A stretch of DNA of 43,725 nt from Clostridiales bacterium (lineage in GTDB: Bacteria; Bacillota; Clostridia; Oscillospirales; Acutalibacteraceae), in contig DXYG01000013.1 in NCBI GenBank assembly GCA_019415925.1, positions 1 to 43,725 on the forward strand, written 5' to 3'. Numbering within the stretch: position 1 is the stretch's first letter; each line of letters opens with the position of its first letter. The translations under genes and the position numbers were made by a program. Shown one piece after another: positions 32,811-41,470 of this stretch. The notes beneath the pieces are model-generated. The model did not search any database. It was not told the DNA's origin and saw only the letters and a list, made by a program, of their open reading frames with translations.

Positions 32811-32858
32811 CGAACAAATGTTTTATTATATTATAGAACATCTGTTCTAATATGTCAA
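32811..32858 (-). promoter_or_regulatory. SOS promoter of dinB with two LexA boxes
   Basis: Minus strand: TTGACA (32858-32853), 17-base spacer, TATAAT (32835-32830), exact consensus. The spacer contains the LexA box GAACATCTGTTC (32836-32847, flanked to AGAACATCTGTTCT), so LexA would block RNA polymerase directly. A second, weaker box, CGAACAAATGTTTT (32811-32824), lies just downstream, around the transcription start. Confidence 0.95.
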
Positions 32859-32903
32859 CAGGTAATTTTATGATATAATTAACATGGTAAATACCTTATA
32901 TTG

Positions 32904-32919
32904 ATTACATAAATGTAAT
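32904..32919. promoter_or_regulatory. Palindrome upstream of the pyrE promoter
   Basis: ATTACAT-AA-ATGTAAT, 7-bp arms with a 2-base centre, ending 5 bp before the -35 box. It may be a regulator binding site. It lies between the dinB and pyrE promoters. Confidence 0.4.
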
Positions 32920-32924
32920 TCCCA

Positions 32925-32953
32925 TTTACAAAACCAAGATATTGTGTTAAAAT
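32925..32953 (+). promoter_or_regulatory. Promoter of pyrE-radC-uvrB
   Basis: TTTACA (32925-32930), 17-base spacer, TAAAAT (32948-32953), with TGT before the -10. The leader of about 35 bases is too short for a PyrR attenuator. Confidence 0.7.
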
Positions 32954-32996
32954 CTATAATGTTAAATTATGTGAAAAAATAAACGGAGGTATCACT

Positions 32997-33671
32997 ATGG
33001 AAGCTTACAAAAAGGAATTTATTGAATTTATGGTAGACTGTCAGGTTCTTAAATTCGGCGATTTCGTAACAAAAAGCGGCAGAAAAACACCGTTCTTTGT
33101 AAATACGGGATTCTACAGAACAGGTGCACAGTTAAGAAGACTCGGTCAGTACTACGCCGAGGCAATCAACAGCAAATTCGGTCTTGACTTTGACGTGCTT
33201 TTCGGACCTGCCTACAAGGGTATTCCGCTTTCCGTAGCCGCAACAATCGCAATCAGCGAAAAATACGGCAAGGACATCCGTTACTGCTCAAACAGAAAAG
33301 AAGTCAAGGACCACGGCGATAAGGGAATCCTGCTCGGCAGTCCGATAAACGACGGCGACAAGGTTGTTATAATCGAAGACGTTACAACGGCAGGCACTTC
33401 AATTGAAGAAACACTTCCGATTATCAAGGCACAGGGCGACGTTAACCCAATCGGTCTTGTAGTTTCCGTTGACAGAATGGAAAGAGGTCAGGGCGAAAAG
33501 AGCGCACTTTCCGAAATTGAAGAAAAATACGGCTTAAAAACTACCGCAATCGTAACAATGGCAGAGGTAGTAGAGCACCTTTACAACAAAGAGTACAAGG
33601 GCAAGGTTGTAATTGACGACAAGCTCAAAGCGGCAATTGACGCATATTACGAGCAGTACGGAGTAAAATAA
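32997..33671 (+). CDS. pyrE: Orotate phosphoribosyltransferase
   Basis: Converts orotate and PRPP to orotidine-5'-phosphate in UMP synthesis. The PRPP loop is visible as VVIIEDVTTAGTSI (about residues 122-135); the N-terminal part has the FVTKSGRKTPFFVNTG substrate region. The 224-residue length is normal. ACGGAGGT lies 7 bases before the ATG. It stands apart from other pyr genes and is followed after 20 bp by radC, so it is probably transcribed with DNA repair genes. Confidence 0.96.
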   Translation: MEAYKKEFIEFMVDCQVLKFGDFVTKSGRKTPFFVNTGFYRTGAQLRRLGQYYAEAINSKFGLDFDVLFGPAYKGIPLSVAATIAISEKYGKDIRYCSNRKEVKDHGDKGILLGSPINDGDKVVIIEDVTTAGTSIEETLPIIKAQGDVNPIGLVVSVDRMERGQGEKSALSEIEEKYGLKTTAIVTMAEVVEHLYNKEYKGKVVIDDKLKAAIDAYYEQYGVK

Positions 33672-33691
33672 ACAGCTATCAGAGGTTTGTT

Positions 33692-34399
33692 ATGGCTTCA
33701 TCAAACGGCAACGAGCATACGGGACACCGTAAGCGTTTAAAGAAAAAGTTCATAGAAAACGGACTTGATGTTTTTGAGCCTCATCAGGCGCTTGAATTGT
33801 ACCTTTTCTACGCAATTCCGAGAAAGGACACAAATCCGCTTGCGCACAGACTTCTTGATAAATACCGCTCAATAAGCGCAGTCTGCGACGCTCCGATTGA
33901 CGAGCTTGAAAGCGAGTTCGGCTTGTCGGAGTCGGCGGCGGTTCTTCTTAAGCTTCTGCCGCAGATGTCGAGATTGTATAATGAGTCAAAAATGTCCTAT
34001 GATAATCCTATCGACCTTGAAACAGTAGGCGATATGTTTGCCGCAAAATTTATCGGCAGAACGAGCGAAGAAACTGCATTGATGCTCGGTGATGCAAAGG
34101 GCAAAATGATTTTCTTTGACATTATTGCAAAGGGCTCGCTTACCGCAACCGAAATGCCTGTAAGGAAGATTGTAGACCTTGCTCTGCGCAAGAACGCCAA
34201 AACTGCTTTTTTAGGTCACAATCACCCCAGCGGCACAGCCCTGCCGTCACCCGGCGACCTTGAAGCAACCGAGCTGTTAAAGGACACGCTTGGTGCAATA
34301 GGCGTTAACCTTGTTGACCATTTCATAGTGACAAGCGAGGACTACGTTTCTCTGCGTGAAAGCGGAATGGCAGGCAAAATTTTCTATTACGACATATAA
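33692..34399 (+). CDS. radC: RadC/JAB-domain protein
   Basis: A 235-residue protein of the RadC (UPF0758) family. N-terminal helical region with a helix-hairpin-helix-like part (about 40-85) and a C-terminal JAB/MPN domain with the zinc motif His176-Asn-His178-Pro-Ser-Gly and Asp189. The name comes from an E. coli allele later traced to recG; the true role is unsettled. The segment EETALMLGDAKGKMIFFDIIAKG matches the family's central strand. AGAGG lies upstream of the ATG. Sits between pyrE and uvrB with 20-bp gaps. Confidence 0.92.
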   Translation: MASSNGNEHTGHRKRLKKKFIENGLDVFEPHQALELYLFYAIPRKDTNPLAHRLLDKYRSISAVCDAPIDELESEFGLSESAAVLLKLLPQMSRLYNESKMSYDNPIDLETVGDMFAAKFIGRTSEETALMLGDAKGKMIFFDIIAKGSLTATEMPVRKIVDLALRKNAKTAFLGHNHPSGTALPSPGDLEATELLKDTLGAIGVNLVDHFIVTSEDYVSLRESGMAGKIFYYDI

Positions 34400-34418
34400 T
34401 ATATTGATTTGACAGCTT

Positions 34419-36377
34419 ATGGAATTTAAGATTCATTCAAAATACAAGCCTACGGGCGACCAACCTCAGACAATTGAAAAGCTTGTTGAAAGCATAAACG
34501 CAGGCAACAAGGAACAGACTCTGCTCGGTGTAACAGGCTCGGGCAAGACGTTTACAATGGCAAACGTAATCGAGCGTGTTCAGCGGCCAACGCTTGTGCT
34601 CGCCCACAACAAAACCCTTGCGGCACAGCTTTGCAGTGAGTTCAAGGAATTTTTCCCCGACAACGCCGTTGAATATTTTGTGTCCTACTACGACTACTAT
34701 CAGCCCGAGGCATACGTTGCCCAGACCGATACTTATATTGAAAAGGACAGCTCAATAAATGACGAAATCGACAAGCTACGCCACAGCGCAACGCTTGCGC
34801 TTTCGGAGAGAAACGACGTAATTATTGTTGCATCCGTTTCGTGCATCTACAGCTTGGGCAACCCTATTGATTACCGCAATATGGTAATCTCACTCCGTCC
34901 CGGAATGGAAAAGAGCCGTGACGATTTGGTAAAAAAGCTTGTTGAGCTTCAGTATGAGCGCAACGACGTTAATTTCATACGCAACAAATTCAGAGTCAGG
35001 GGAGATGTAGTTGAAATTTTCCCTGCCGCATCAAACGATTCCGTAATTCGTGTTGAGTTTTTCGGCGATGAAATTGACAGAATTTCCGAAATAAATCCGC
35101 TTACGGGCGAACTCAAGGCAATTCTGCGCCATGCCGCAATCTATCCTGCATCGCACTACATTGTTTCAAAGGATAAAATGCAGGTTGCTCTTGCGGAAAT
35201 TGAGCGTGAGTTGCAGGAAAGGCTTGAATATTTCAGAGAAAACGGCAAATTGCTTGAAGCGCAGAGAATTGAACAGCGCACGCATTACGATATGGAAATG
35301 CTTCAGGAAATCGGATTCTGTACGGGAATTGAGAACTACTCAAGAATTTTGTCAGGCAGAGAACCCGGCTCTTCACCGTACACTCTGCTTGATTACTTCC
35401 CGAAGGATTTTCTGCTGTTTGTCGATGAGTCACACGTTACCTTGCCACAGGTAAGGGGAATGTATGCAGGCGACCACGCAAGAAAGCAAAATCTTGTAGA
35501 TTACGGCTTCAGACTGCCTTCCGCATTTGACAACAGACCGCTTAATTTTGACGAATTTTACGACAGAATCAATCAGGTTGTGTTTGTCAGCGCAACACCG
35601 GGCGACCTTGAAATGGAAAAGTCAAAGGTAGTTGCAGAACAGATTATCCGTCCTACGGGACTTCTCGACCCCGAAATTTCGGTAAGACCGACAGAAGGTC
35701 AGCTTGACGACCTCGTTTCGGAAATCAATATCAGAACAGCTAAAAAACAGCGCACGCTTGTTACAACGCTGACAAAGAAAATGGCTGAGGATTTGACATC
35801 TTACCTTGAAACAATGGGAATAAAGGTGCGCTATATGCACCACGATATAGACACCGTTGAACGAATGGAAATTGTGCGTGATTTGCGCCTCGGCGAGTTT
35901 GACGTGCTTGTGGGAATCAATCTTTTAAGAGAGGGACTTGACATTCCCGAGGTTTCGCTCGTAGCAGTGCTTGACGCCGACAAAGAGGGTTTTCTGAGAA
36001 GTACACGTTCGCTTATTCAGATTACCGGACGTGCCGCACGAAACAGCGACGGTATGGTAATAATGTATGCCGACAGCGTTACCGAGTCAATGCGTGTTGC
36101 GATTGAGGAAACACAGCGCCGCCGTGAAATTCAGCAGAAGTACAACGAGGAACACGGCATAATACCAAAGACAATTGTCAAAAAGGTAAGCGAAATTCTT
36201 GAAATTTCCACCCATGACGATAGCGAATTCAAAAGTACAAAAAAGCTTACAAAGGCGCAGAAGCAAGACCTTATCGAAAGCCTTACAAAAGAAATGAAGG
36301 CTGCGGCAAAGCTGCTTGAATTTGAACACGCTGCATATCTGCGTGATAAAATCAAAAAGCTTCGTGGCGAAAAGTAA
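34419..36377 (+). CDS. uvrB: Excinuclease ABC subunit UvrB
   Basis: Central helicase-like subunit of nucleotide excision repair that verifies damage handed over by UvrA and recruits UvrC. Walker A GVTGSGKT (37-44), the beta-hairpin region YYDYYQPEAYVAQTDTYIEK, helicase motif DESHVTLPQ, and motif VI QITGRAARN. The C-terminal UVR domain (about 615-650) that contacts UvrC is present. At 652 residues it is complete. The start is typical for the family but has no recognisable Shine-Dalgarno site, which suggests coupling to radC, 19 bp upstream. Confidence 0.98.
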   Translation: MEFKIHSKYKPTGDQPQTIEKLVESINAGNKEQTLLGVTGSGKTFTMANVIERVQRPTLVLAHNKTLAAQLCSEFKEFFPDNAVEYFVSYYDYYQPEAYVAQTDTYIEKDSSINDEIDKLRHSATLALSERNDVIIVASVSCIYSLGNPIDYRNMVISLRPGMEKSRDDLVKKLVELQYERNDVNFIRNKFRVRGDVVEIFPAASNDSVIRVEFFGDEIDRISEINPLTGELKAILRHAAIYPASHYIVSKDKMQVALAEIERELQERLEYFRENGKLLEAQRIEQRTHYDMEMLQEIGFCTGIENYSRILSGREPGSSPYTLLDYFPKDFLLFVDESHVTLPQVRGMYAGDHARKQNLVDYGFRLPSAFDNRPLNFDEFYDRINQVVFVSATPGDLEMEKSKVVAEQIIRPTGLLDPEISVRPTEGQLDDLVSEINIRTAKKQRTLVTTLTKKMAEDLTSYLETMGIKVRYMHHDIDTVERMEIVRDLRLGEFDVLVGINLLREGLDIPEVSLVAVLDADKEGFLRSTRSLIQITGRAARNSDGMVIMYADSVTESMRVAIEETQRRREIQQKYNEEHGIIPKTIVKKVSEILEISTHDDSEFKSTKKLTKAQKQDLIESLTKEMKAAAKLLEFEHAAYLRDKIKKLRGEK

Positions 36378-36414
36378 AAAGAAATCTATCATACGCAAAT
36401 TTTTAAAATGTAGC

Positions 36415-36434
36415 GAGCGACGCCCTCGTCGCTC
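36415..36434. repeat. Palindrome between uvrB and the topoisomerase genes
   Basis: GAGCGACG (36415-36422), CCCT, CGTCGCTC (36427-36434): perfect 8-bp arms, preceded by GTAGC. No T-tract follows. Together with the GTAG-GGGACG palindrome at 31111 it looks like a member of a REP-type family. Confidence 0.7.
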
Positions 36435-36492
36435 AGAAATCTCACAGCAGTTTTTATATTTTCGGTACGAAAATCAAAAAAGGAAGAGTGAA

Positions 36493-38478
36493 ATGGCAAG
36501 GAAGAAAACCAACGAATACGATAATACCAGCATAACAACTCTCAAAGGCGCTGACCGTGTCCGCAAAAGACCTGCGGTAATTTTCGGCTCTGACGGCATT
36601 GACGGTTGTCAGCACTCGGTATTTGAAATTCTTTCAAACTCCATTGACGAGGCGAGAGAGGGCTACGGCAAGCAGATTTCCGTAACTCGCTTTTCCGACG
36701 GCTCAATCGAGGTTGAGGACCACGGTCGAGGAATCCCTGTTGACTACAACGAAAACGAGCAGAAGTTCAACTGGGAGCTTGTGTTCTGCGAAATGTACGC
36801 AGGCGGCAAGTACAACAACAACGAGGGCGAAAGCTACGAGTTTTCACTCGGTATGAACGGCTTGGGACTTTGTTCAACTCAGTACGCTTCCGAATATATG
36901 GATGTTGATATCCGCCGTGACGGCTACCGTTACACTCTCCATTTTGAAAAGGGCGAGAACGTAGGCGGACTCAAAAAAGAGCCGTACAGCAAAAAGGATA
37001 CGGGAACAAAAATCCATTGGAAACCTGACCTTGAGGTTTTCACAGATATTGACATTCAGCCCGATTATTTTCTTGACATAATGAAACGTCAGGCGATTGT
37101 CAACGCAGGCGTGGAGTTTATCTTCAGAAATCAGAACGGACGTTCATTTGATACAACTTCCTTCAATTATATCAACGGCGTAGTTGACCACGTTGCCGAG
37201 GTAATCGGCGAGGACGGACTGACTACCGTTCAGCACTGGGAAACCGAGTGCAAAACACGTGACCGTGACGATAAACCCGAATACAAGTGCAAAATGGACA
37301 TAGCCGTTGCATTTTCAAATAAAGTCAGCCTTACCGAATACTACCACAATTCAAGCTGGCTTGAGCACGGCGGAGCACCCGACAAGGCGGTGCGAAACGC
37401 ATTTGTCTATCAGATTGACAGCTACTTAAAGCAGAATAATAAATACAACAAAACAGAAAGCAAAATCAAGTTTGACGATGTAGAGGATTGCCTTGTGTGC
37501 GTCATTTCATCGTTTTCAAGTGTTTCTTCCTATGAAAACCAGACAAAAAAGGCAGTAACCAACAAGGGTATTCAGGACGCAATGACTGCTTTCCTGCGAC
37601 AGAGCTTAGAGGTATATTTCATTGAAAATCCGCTTGAAGCCGAGAAGATTGCAGAACAGGTGCTTGTAAACAAGCGCAGTCGAGAAAATGCCGAGAAAAC
37701 CCGACTTAACATAAAGAAAAAGCTTTCGGGTAATCTTGACATTACTAACCGAGTTGCAAAATTTGTCGATTGCCGAAGCAAGGACGTTGAACAGCGTGAG
37801 TTGTTCATAGTTGAGGGTGACTCTGCTCTCGGTGCCTGCAAGCAGGCAAGAGATCCCGATTTTCAGGCTATAATGCCAATCAGAGGTAAAATTCTGAATT
37901 GTCTTAAAGCCGACTACGATAAAATTTTCAAGAGCGAAATCATCACCGATTTGCTCAAGGTTCTCGGATGCGGAGTTGAGGTGAAATCAAAGGCTAACAA
38001 AAATCTATCAAGCTTTGATATGGACGCTCTGCGATGGAACAAGGTAATTCTATGTACCGATGCCGACGTTGACGGATTTCAGATTCGTACATTATTACTT
38101 ACAATGCTTTACCGTCTTACTCCTACTCTTATTGAGCAGGGCAAGGTGTTCATTGCGGAATCTCCGCTTTACGAAATCACCTCAAAAAATGACGTTTACT
38201 TTGCGTATGACGAAATTGAAAAGGATAAGTTCATAGAGCAAATCGGCAACGAAAAATTTACGATTCAGCGAAGCAAAGGTCTGGGTGAAAACGAGCCCGA
38301 TATGATGAACTTAACTACAATGAATCCAAAAACCCGCCGTCTTATCAAGGTTATGCCCGATGATGCGGCACAGACGGCTGAAATTTTTGATATTCTGCTC
38401 GGCGACAATCTTCAGGGCAGAAAGGACTACATTGTAGAGCACGGCAGCGAATATATAGACAATCTTGACGTAAGCTGA
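36493..38478 (+). CDS. Type IIA topoisomerase subunit B (ParE/GyrB-like)
   Basis: ATPase subunit of a topoisomerase II, 661 residues. GHKL ATPase motifs: EILSNSIDEARE, VEDHGRGIPV and FSLGMNGLGLCSTQYAS; TOPRIM motifs: VEGDSALGACKQA (about 438-450), PIRGKILN and CTDADVDGFQI (about 521-531); and QRSKGLGE at the end. The sequence departs from ordinary GyrB or ParE in many places, as in the divergent second topoisomerase pair of Clostridia, so I leave the symbol blank. The frame opens 177 bp earlier, but GGAAGAG precedes the ATG at 36493. Cotranscribed with the A subunit 17 bp downstream. Confidence 0.93.
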   Translation: MARKKTNEYDNTSITTLKGADRVRKRPAVIFGSDGIDGCQHSVFEILSNSIDEAREGYGKQISVTRFSDGSIEVEDHGRGIPVDYNENEQKFNWELVFCEMYAGGKYNNNEGESYEFSLGMNGLGLCSTQYASEYMDVDIRRDGYRYTLHFEKGENVGGLKKEPYSKKDTGTKIHWKPDLEVFTDIDIQPDYFLDIMKRQAIVNAGVEFIFRNQNGRSFDTTSFNYINGVVDHVAEVIGEDGLTTVQHWETECKTRDRDDKPEYKCKMDIAVAFSNKVSLTEYYHNSSWLEHGGAPDKAVRNAFVYQIDSYLKQNNKYNKTESKIKFDDVEDCLVCVISSFSSVSSYENQTKKAVTNKGIQDAMTAFLRQSLEVYFIENPLEAEKIAEQVLVNKRSRENAEKTRLNIKKKLSGNLDITNRVAKFVDCRSKDVEQRELFIVEGDSALGACKQARDPDFQAIMPIRGKILNCLKADYDKIFKSEIITDLLKVLGCGVEVKSKANKNLSSFDMDALRWNKVILCTDADVDGFQIRTLLLTMLYRLTPTLIEQGKVFIAESPLYEITSKNDVYFAYDEIEKDKFIEQIGNEKFTIQRSKGLGENEPDMMNLTTMNPKTRRLIKVMPDDAAQTAEIFDILLGDNLQGRKDYIVEHGSEYIDNLDVS

Positions 38479-38494
38479 CAGGAGGTGGAAAACA

Positions 38495-40735
38495 ATGGTT
38501 TCTAAAAAGAATACTCCCAAAAAATCAACTTCGCCCAAAACTCACGGCGTAATCAACGGAGCAGGCGATATTGTAGAGCAACCCATAGTTTCCACTATCC
38601 GTGAAAACTATATGCCCTACGCAATGAGCGTCATATTGTCACGTGCAATTCCCGAAATTGACGGCTTTAAGCCCTCTCACCGCAAGCTCCTTTTTACAAT
38701 GTACAAAATGGGACTTTTAACGGGAAACAGGACAAAATCGGCAAATATCGTCGGTGCAACAATGAAATTAAACCCTCACGGTGACTCTGCAATCTACGAC
38801 ACAATGGTGCGTTTGTCAAGAGGCTACGAGGCACTTTTACACCCGTACGTTGACTCAAAGGGTAACTTCGGTAAGTTCTACAGCCGTGATATGGCATGGG
38901 CGGCTTCACGATACACTGAAGCAAAGCTTGCGCCAATCTGCAACGAGCTTTTCCGTGATATTGATAAGGATACCGTTGATTTTGTCGATAACTACGACAA
39001 CACTATGAAAGAGCCGTCATTACTTCCCGTAGCTTTTCCGTCTGTGCTTGTAAACGCAAACACAGGTATTGCGGTAGGTATGGCTTCAAACATCTGCTCC
39101 TTTAACCTCAAGGAAATCTGTGAAACTACAGCGGCACTCATTCGTGACCCCGACCACGATATAAAATCAACTCTGCCTGCACCCGATTTTATCGGCGGCT
39201 GTCAGATAATCTACGATGAAAAGGCAATCAATCAGGTTTACGAAACGGGCAGGGGAAGCATCAAGCTCCGTGCAAAGTACGAGTACGATAAATCCGCAAA
39301 CTGCATTGACGTGCTTTCAATTCCGAGCACAACGACCTGCGAGGTCATAATCGAGAAGATTATCGACCTTGTAAAGCAGGGAAAACTAAAGGAAATTTCC
39401 GATATACGTGACGAAACAGGTATTGACGGTCTTAAAATTACAATCGACCTAAAGCGTGGTGTTGACCCGGAAAAGCTTATGGCTAAGCTTTTCCGCTTTA
39501 CAACGCTTGAAGATTCCTACGCCTGCAACTTCAATGTGCTAATCGGCGGAGTGCCTATGGTACTCGGCGTTAAAGCACTTTTAGAGGAATGGATTGCATT
39601 CAGAATTGAGTGTGTAAGGCGCAGAACGTATTTTGACCGCAACAAAAAGGCAGACAAGCTCCACCTTTTAAAAGGTCTTGAAAAAATCCTGCTCGACATT
39701 GACAAGGCGATTAAAATTATCCGTGAAACCGACGAAGAAGTCGAGGTTGTACCAAACCTTATGATTGGCTTCGGAATCGATAAAACTCAGGCTGAATACG
39801 TTGCTGAAATCAAGCTCCGTCACCTCAACCGTGAGTATATTTTAAAGCGCACAAAGGATATTGAAGAGCTTGAAAAGGAAATTGCCGAGCTTGACGAAAT
39901 TTTAAAGAGCAAAGCAAGAATCAAGACGATAATCGTCAAGGAGCTTAAAGCGATAGCCGACAAGTACGGTCAGCCCCGAAAGAGTATCATAATCTACGAG
40001 GACAATGCAAAGTACGAGGAAGAGGTCGAGGAAATTCCGGATTATCCCGTAACATTTTTCTTTACAAAGGAAGGCTATTTCAAAAAGATTACACCACAGT
40101 CACTCAGAATGAGTGGAGCGCATAAGCTCAAGGACGGCGATGAAATTGTGCAGGAAATTGAGTTTTCAAACAACTGCGACTTGCTGTTCTTTACCGACAA
40201 ATGTCAGGTCTACAAGGCAAAAGCCTCCGATTTTACCGATACTAAGGCGAGCGTTCTCGGTGACTACGTAGCCGCAAAGCTTTCAATGGACGAGGGCGAA
40301 AACGCCGTATTTATGGTTGCAACAAAGGACTATAAGGGCATTTTGCTCTTTGCCTTTGAAAACGGAAAGGCGGCAAAGGTACCGCTTGAAGCGTATGCCA
40401 CAAAGACAAACCGCAAAAAGCTGACAGGCGCATATTCCGATAAGTCACCTCTTACGGGAATGTTGTATATTCAAGACGACAGGGAAGTGTTGTTTAAAGC
40501 GTCGTCAGGCAGAATGTTGCTTGTCCACACAGGTGCACTGTCGCTTAAAGCAACACGTTCAACACAGGGCGTAGCCGTTATGAAGCTCAAAAAAGGTCAC
40601 AGACTCTTTGAAATTTCCGAATACAAAGAGGGTACTTTTGCAAAGCCGCAGCGCTACAGAACACGCTCTTTGCCTGCTCTGGGTGCTTTGCCGTCAAACG
40701 AAGATACATCTGACGAACAGCTTTCACTGCTATAA
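38495..40735 (+). CDS. Type IIA topoisomerase subunit A (ParC/GyrA-like)
   Basis: DNA-cleaving subunit, 746 residues. Catalytic Tyr140 lies in AASRYTEAKL; the N-terminal winged helix carries FKPSHRKLLFTMYKMGL and the quinolone-region sequence KLNPHGDSAIYDTMVRL. The coiled-coil arm is around 365-485, rich in Glu/Lys. The C-terminal region (about 500-720) has several beta-pinwheel blades (for example EGYFKKITPQSL and GRMLLVHTGAL) but no clear GyrA-box, which argues for decatenation or relaxation rather than gyrase activity. It forms a heterotetramer with the B subunit encoded just before it. GGAGGTGG precedes the ATG. Confidence 0.93.
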   Translation: MVSKKNTPKKSTSPKTHGVINGAGDIVEQPIVSTIRENYMPYAMSVILSRAIPEIDGFKPSHRKLLFTMYKMGLLTGNRTKSANIVGATMKLNPHGDSAIYDTMVRLSRGYEALLHPYVDSKGNFGKFYSRDMAWAASRYTEAKLAPICNELFRDIDKDTVDFVDNYDNTMKEPSLLPVAFPSVLVNANTGIAVGMASNICSFNLKEICETTAALIRDPDHDIKSTLPAPDFIGGCQIIYDEKAINQVYETGRGSIKLRAKYEYDKSANCIDVLSIPSTTTCEVIIEKIIDLVKQGKLKEISDIRDETGIDGLKITIDLKRGVDPEKLMAKLFRFTTLEDSYACNFNVLIGGVPMVLGVKALLEEWIAFRIECVRRRTYFDRNKKADKLHLLKGLEKILLDIDKAIKIIRETDEEVEVVPNLMIGFGIDKTQAEYVAEIKLRHLNREYILKRTKDIEELEKEIAELDEILKSKARIKTIIVKELKAIADKYGQPRKSIIIYEDNAKYEEEVEEIPDYPVTFFFTKEGYFKKITPQSLRMSGAHKLKDGDEIVQEIEFSNNCDLLFFTDKCQVYKAKASDFTDTKASVLGDYVAAKLSMDEGENAVFMVATKDYKGILLFAFENGKAAKVPLEAYATKTNRKKLTGAYSDKSPLTGMLYIQDDREVLFKASSGRMLLVHTGALSLKATRSTQGVAVMKLKKGHRLFEISEYKEGTFAKPQRYRTRSLPALGALPSNEDTSDEQLSLL

Positions 40736-40779
40736 AGCATTAATTTGTAAAACATATATTGAAAAATATAAAATTTCCC

Positions 40780-40808
40780 TTGCAAAAATAAAATTTATAT
40801 GATATTAT
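40780..40808 (+). promoter_or_regulatory. Promoter of secG
   Basis: TTGCAA (40780-40785), 17-base spacer, TATTAT (40803-40808), about 60 bp before the start codon. Confidence 0.6.
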
Positions 40809-40870
40809 AAAATAGTTAATTAATGCAGATTATCGTGTATTATATCATTTTAATGAAAGGAAGATGAAAA

Positions 40871-41125
40871 ATGGGTGTTTTAGGTATTGTTCTCGGTGTT
40901 ATTCTCGGCATCGTTTCAATAGCAATCATCGTTGTAATTATTCTTCAGGAAGGCAATCAGCAGGGTATTGGTGTTGTAACAGGTGCGGCTGACTCTTATT
41001 TTTCAAAGAACAAGGCTCGTTCAATTGATGCGTTTCTTTCCCGTTGGACAAAGGTATTTGCTGCAGTATTCGTACTCTTCGTAATCGCACTTAACGTACT
41101 TTCCTATTTCGGAGTACTCAAGTAA
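40871..41125 (+). CDS. secG: Preprotein translocase subunit SecG
   Basis: Small membrane partner of SecYE. Two transmembrane segments (about 3-24 and 58-80) separated by a loop containing QEGNQQGIG and SYFSKNKARSIDAFLSRWTK, the typical SecG arrangement. Length 84 residues, slightly longer than usual. GAAAGGAAGATG precedes the ATG. Closed by a strong terminator at 41156. Confidence 0.93.
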   Translation: MGVLGIVLGVILGIVSIAIIVVIILQEGNQQGIGVVTGAADSYFSKNKARSIDAFLSRWTKVFAAVFVLFVIALNVLSYFGVLK

Positions 41126-41155
41126 GTAATATCTTTTGATTTTCAAGCATAATTA

Positions 41156-41194
41156 TAGACCGTCGGAGGTATGTCCGACGGTCTATTTTATTTT
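41156..41194 (+). terminator. Terminator of secG
   Basis: TAGACCGTCGGA (41156-41167) pairs perfectly with TCCGACGGTCTA (41174-41185), 6-base loop, then TTTTATTTT. The next gene's ribosome binding site starts right after the T-tract. Confidence 0.93.
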
Positions 41195-41207
41195 GGAGAT
41201 GTTATTT

Positions 41208-41468
41208 ATGCCACTGTGGGGATTAGCAATCGTTTTCGTGTCAATTTTTCTGATTTTTGCAGTTATCCATTACATATCAAAAAGCAAGCATCCTCTTAAA
41301 CGGTCGCTTTTGTCAATGCTTGTCGGTGCGGCAACGCTTACAGCAGTAAATCTGACCTCAGGTTTTACAGGCGTTTTTCTGCCCGTAAGTCTGCTTTCAA
41401 TAATCGTGTCGGTCGCAGGCGGAGTACCGGGAGTTACGCTGCTGCTCTCGCTCAATTTGTTCTTTTAG
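41208..41468 (+). CDS. BofA-like pro-sigma-K processing inhibitor family protein
   Basis: An 86-residue membrane protein with two or three hydrophobic segments and the BofA-type ending GGVPGVTLLLSLNLFF; a small NLTSGF region precedes it. In Bacillus, BofA holds the SpoIVFB protease inactive until engulfment is complete, so its presence suggests a spore-former; distant similarity leaves some doubt. The frame is open further upstream, but GGAG lies 10 bases before the ATG at 41208. It begins 13 bp after the secG terminator T-tract, so it needs read-through or a promoter I cannot see. Its stop is 2 bp from the end of a convergent gene, with no terminator between. Confidence 0.7.
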   Translation: MPLWGLAIVFVSIFLIFAVIHYISKSKHPLKRSLLSMLVGAATLTAVNLTSGFTGVFLPVSLLSIIVSVAGGVPGVTLLLSLNLFF

Positions 41469-41470
41469 TT

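Noticed and set aside
36316..36492. Extended N-terminus of the topoisomerase B subunit
   Set aside because: It overlaps the end of uvrB and an intergenic palindrome, and the residues are unlike the family; the GGAAGAG-preceded ATG at 36493 fits.
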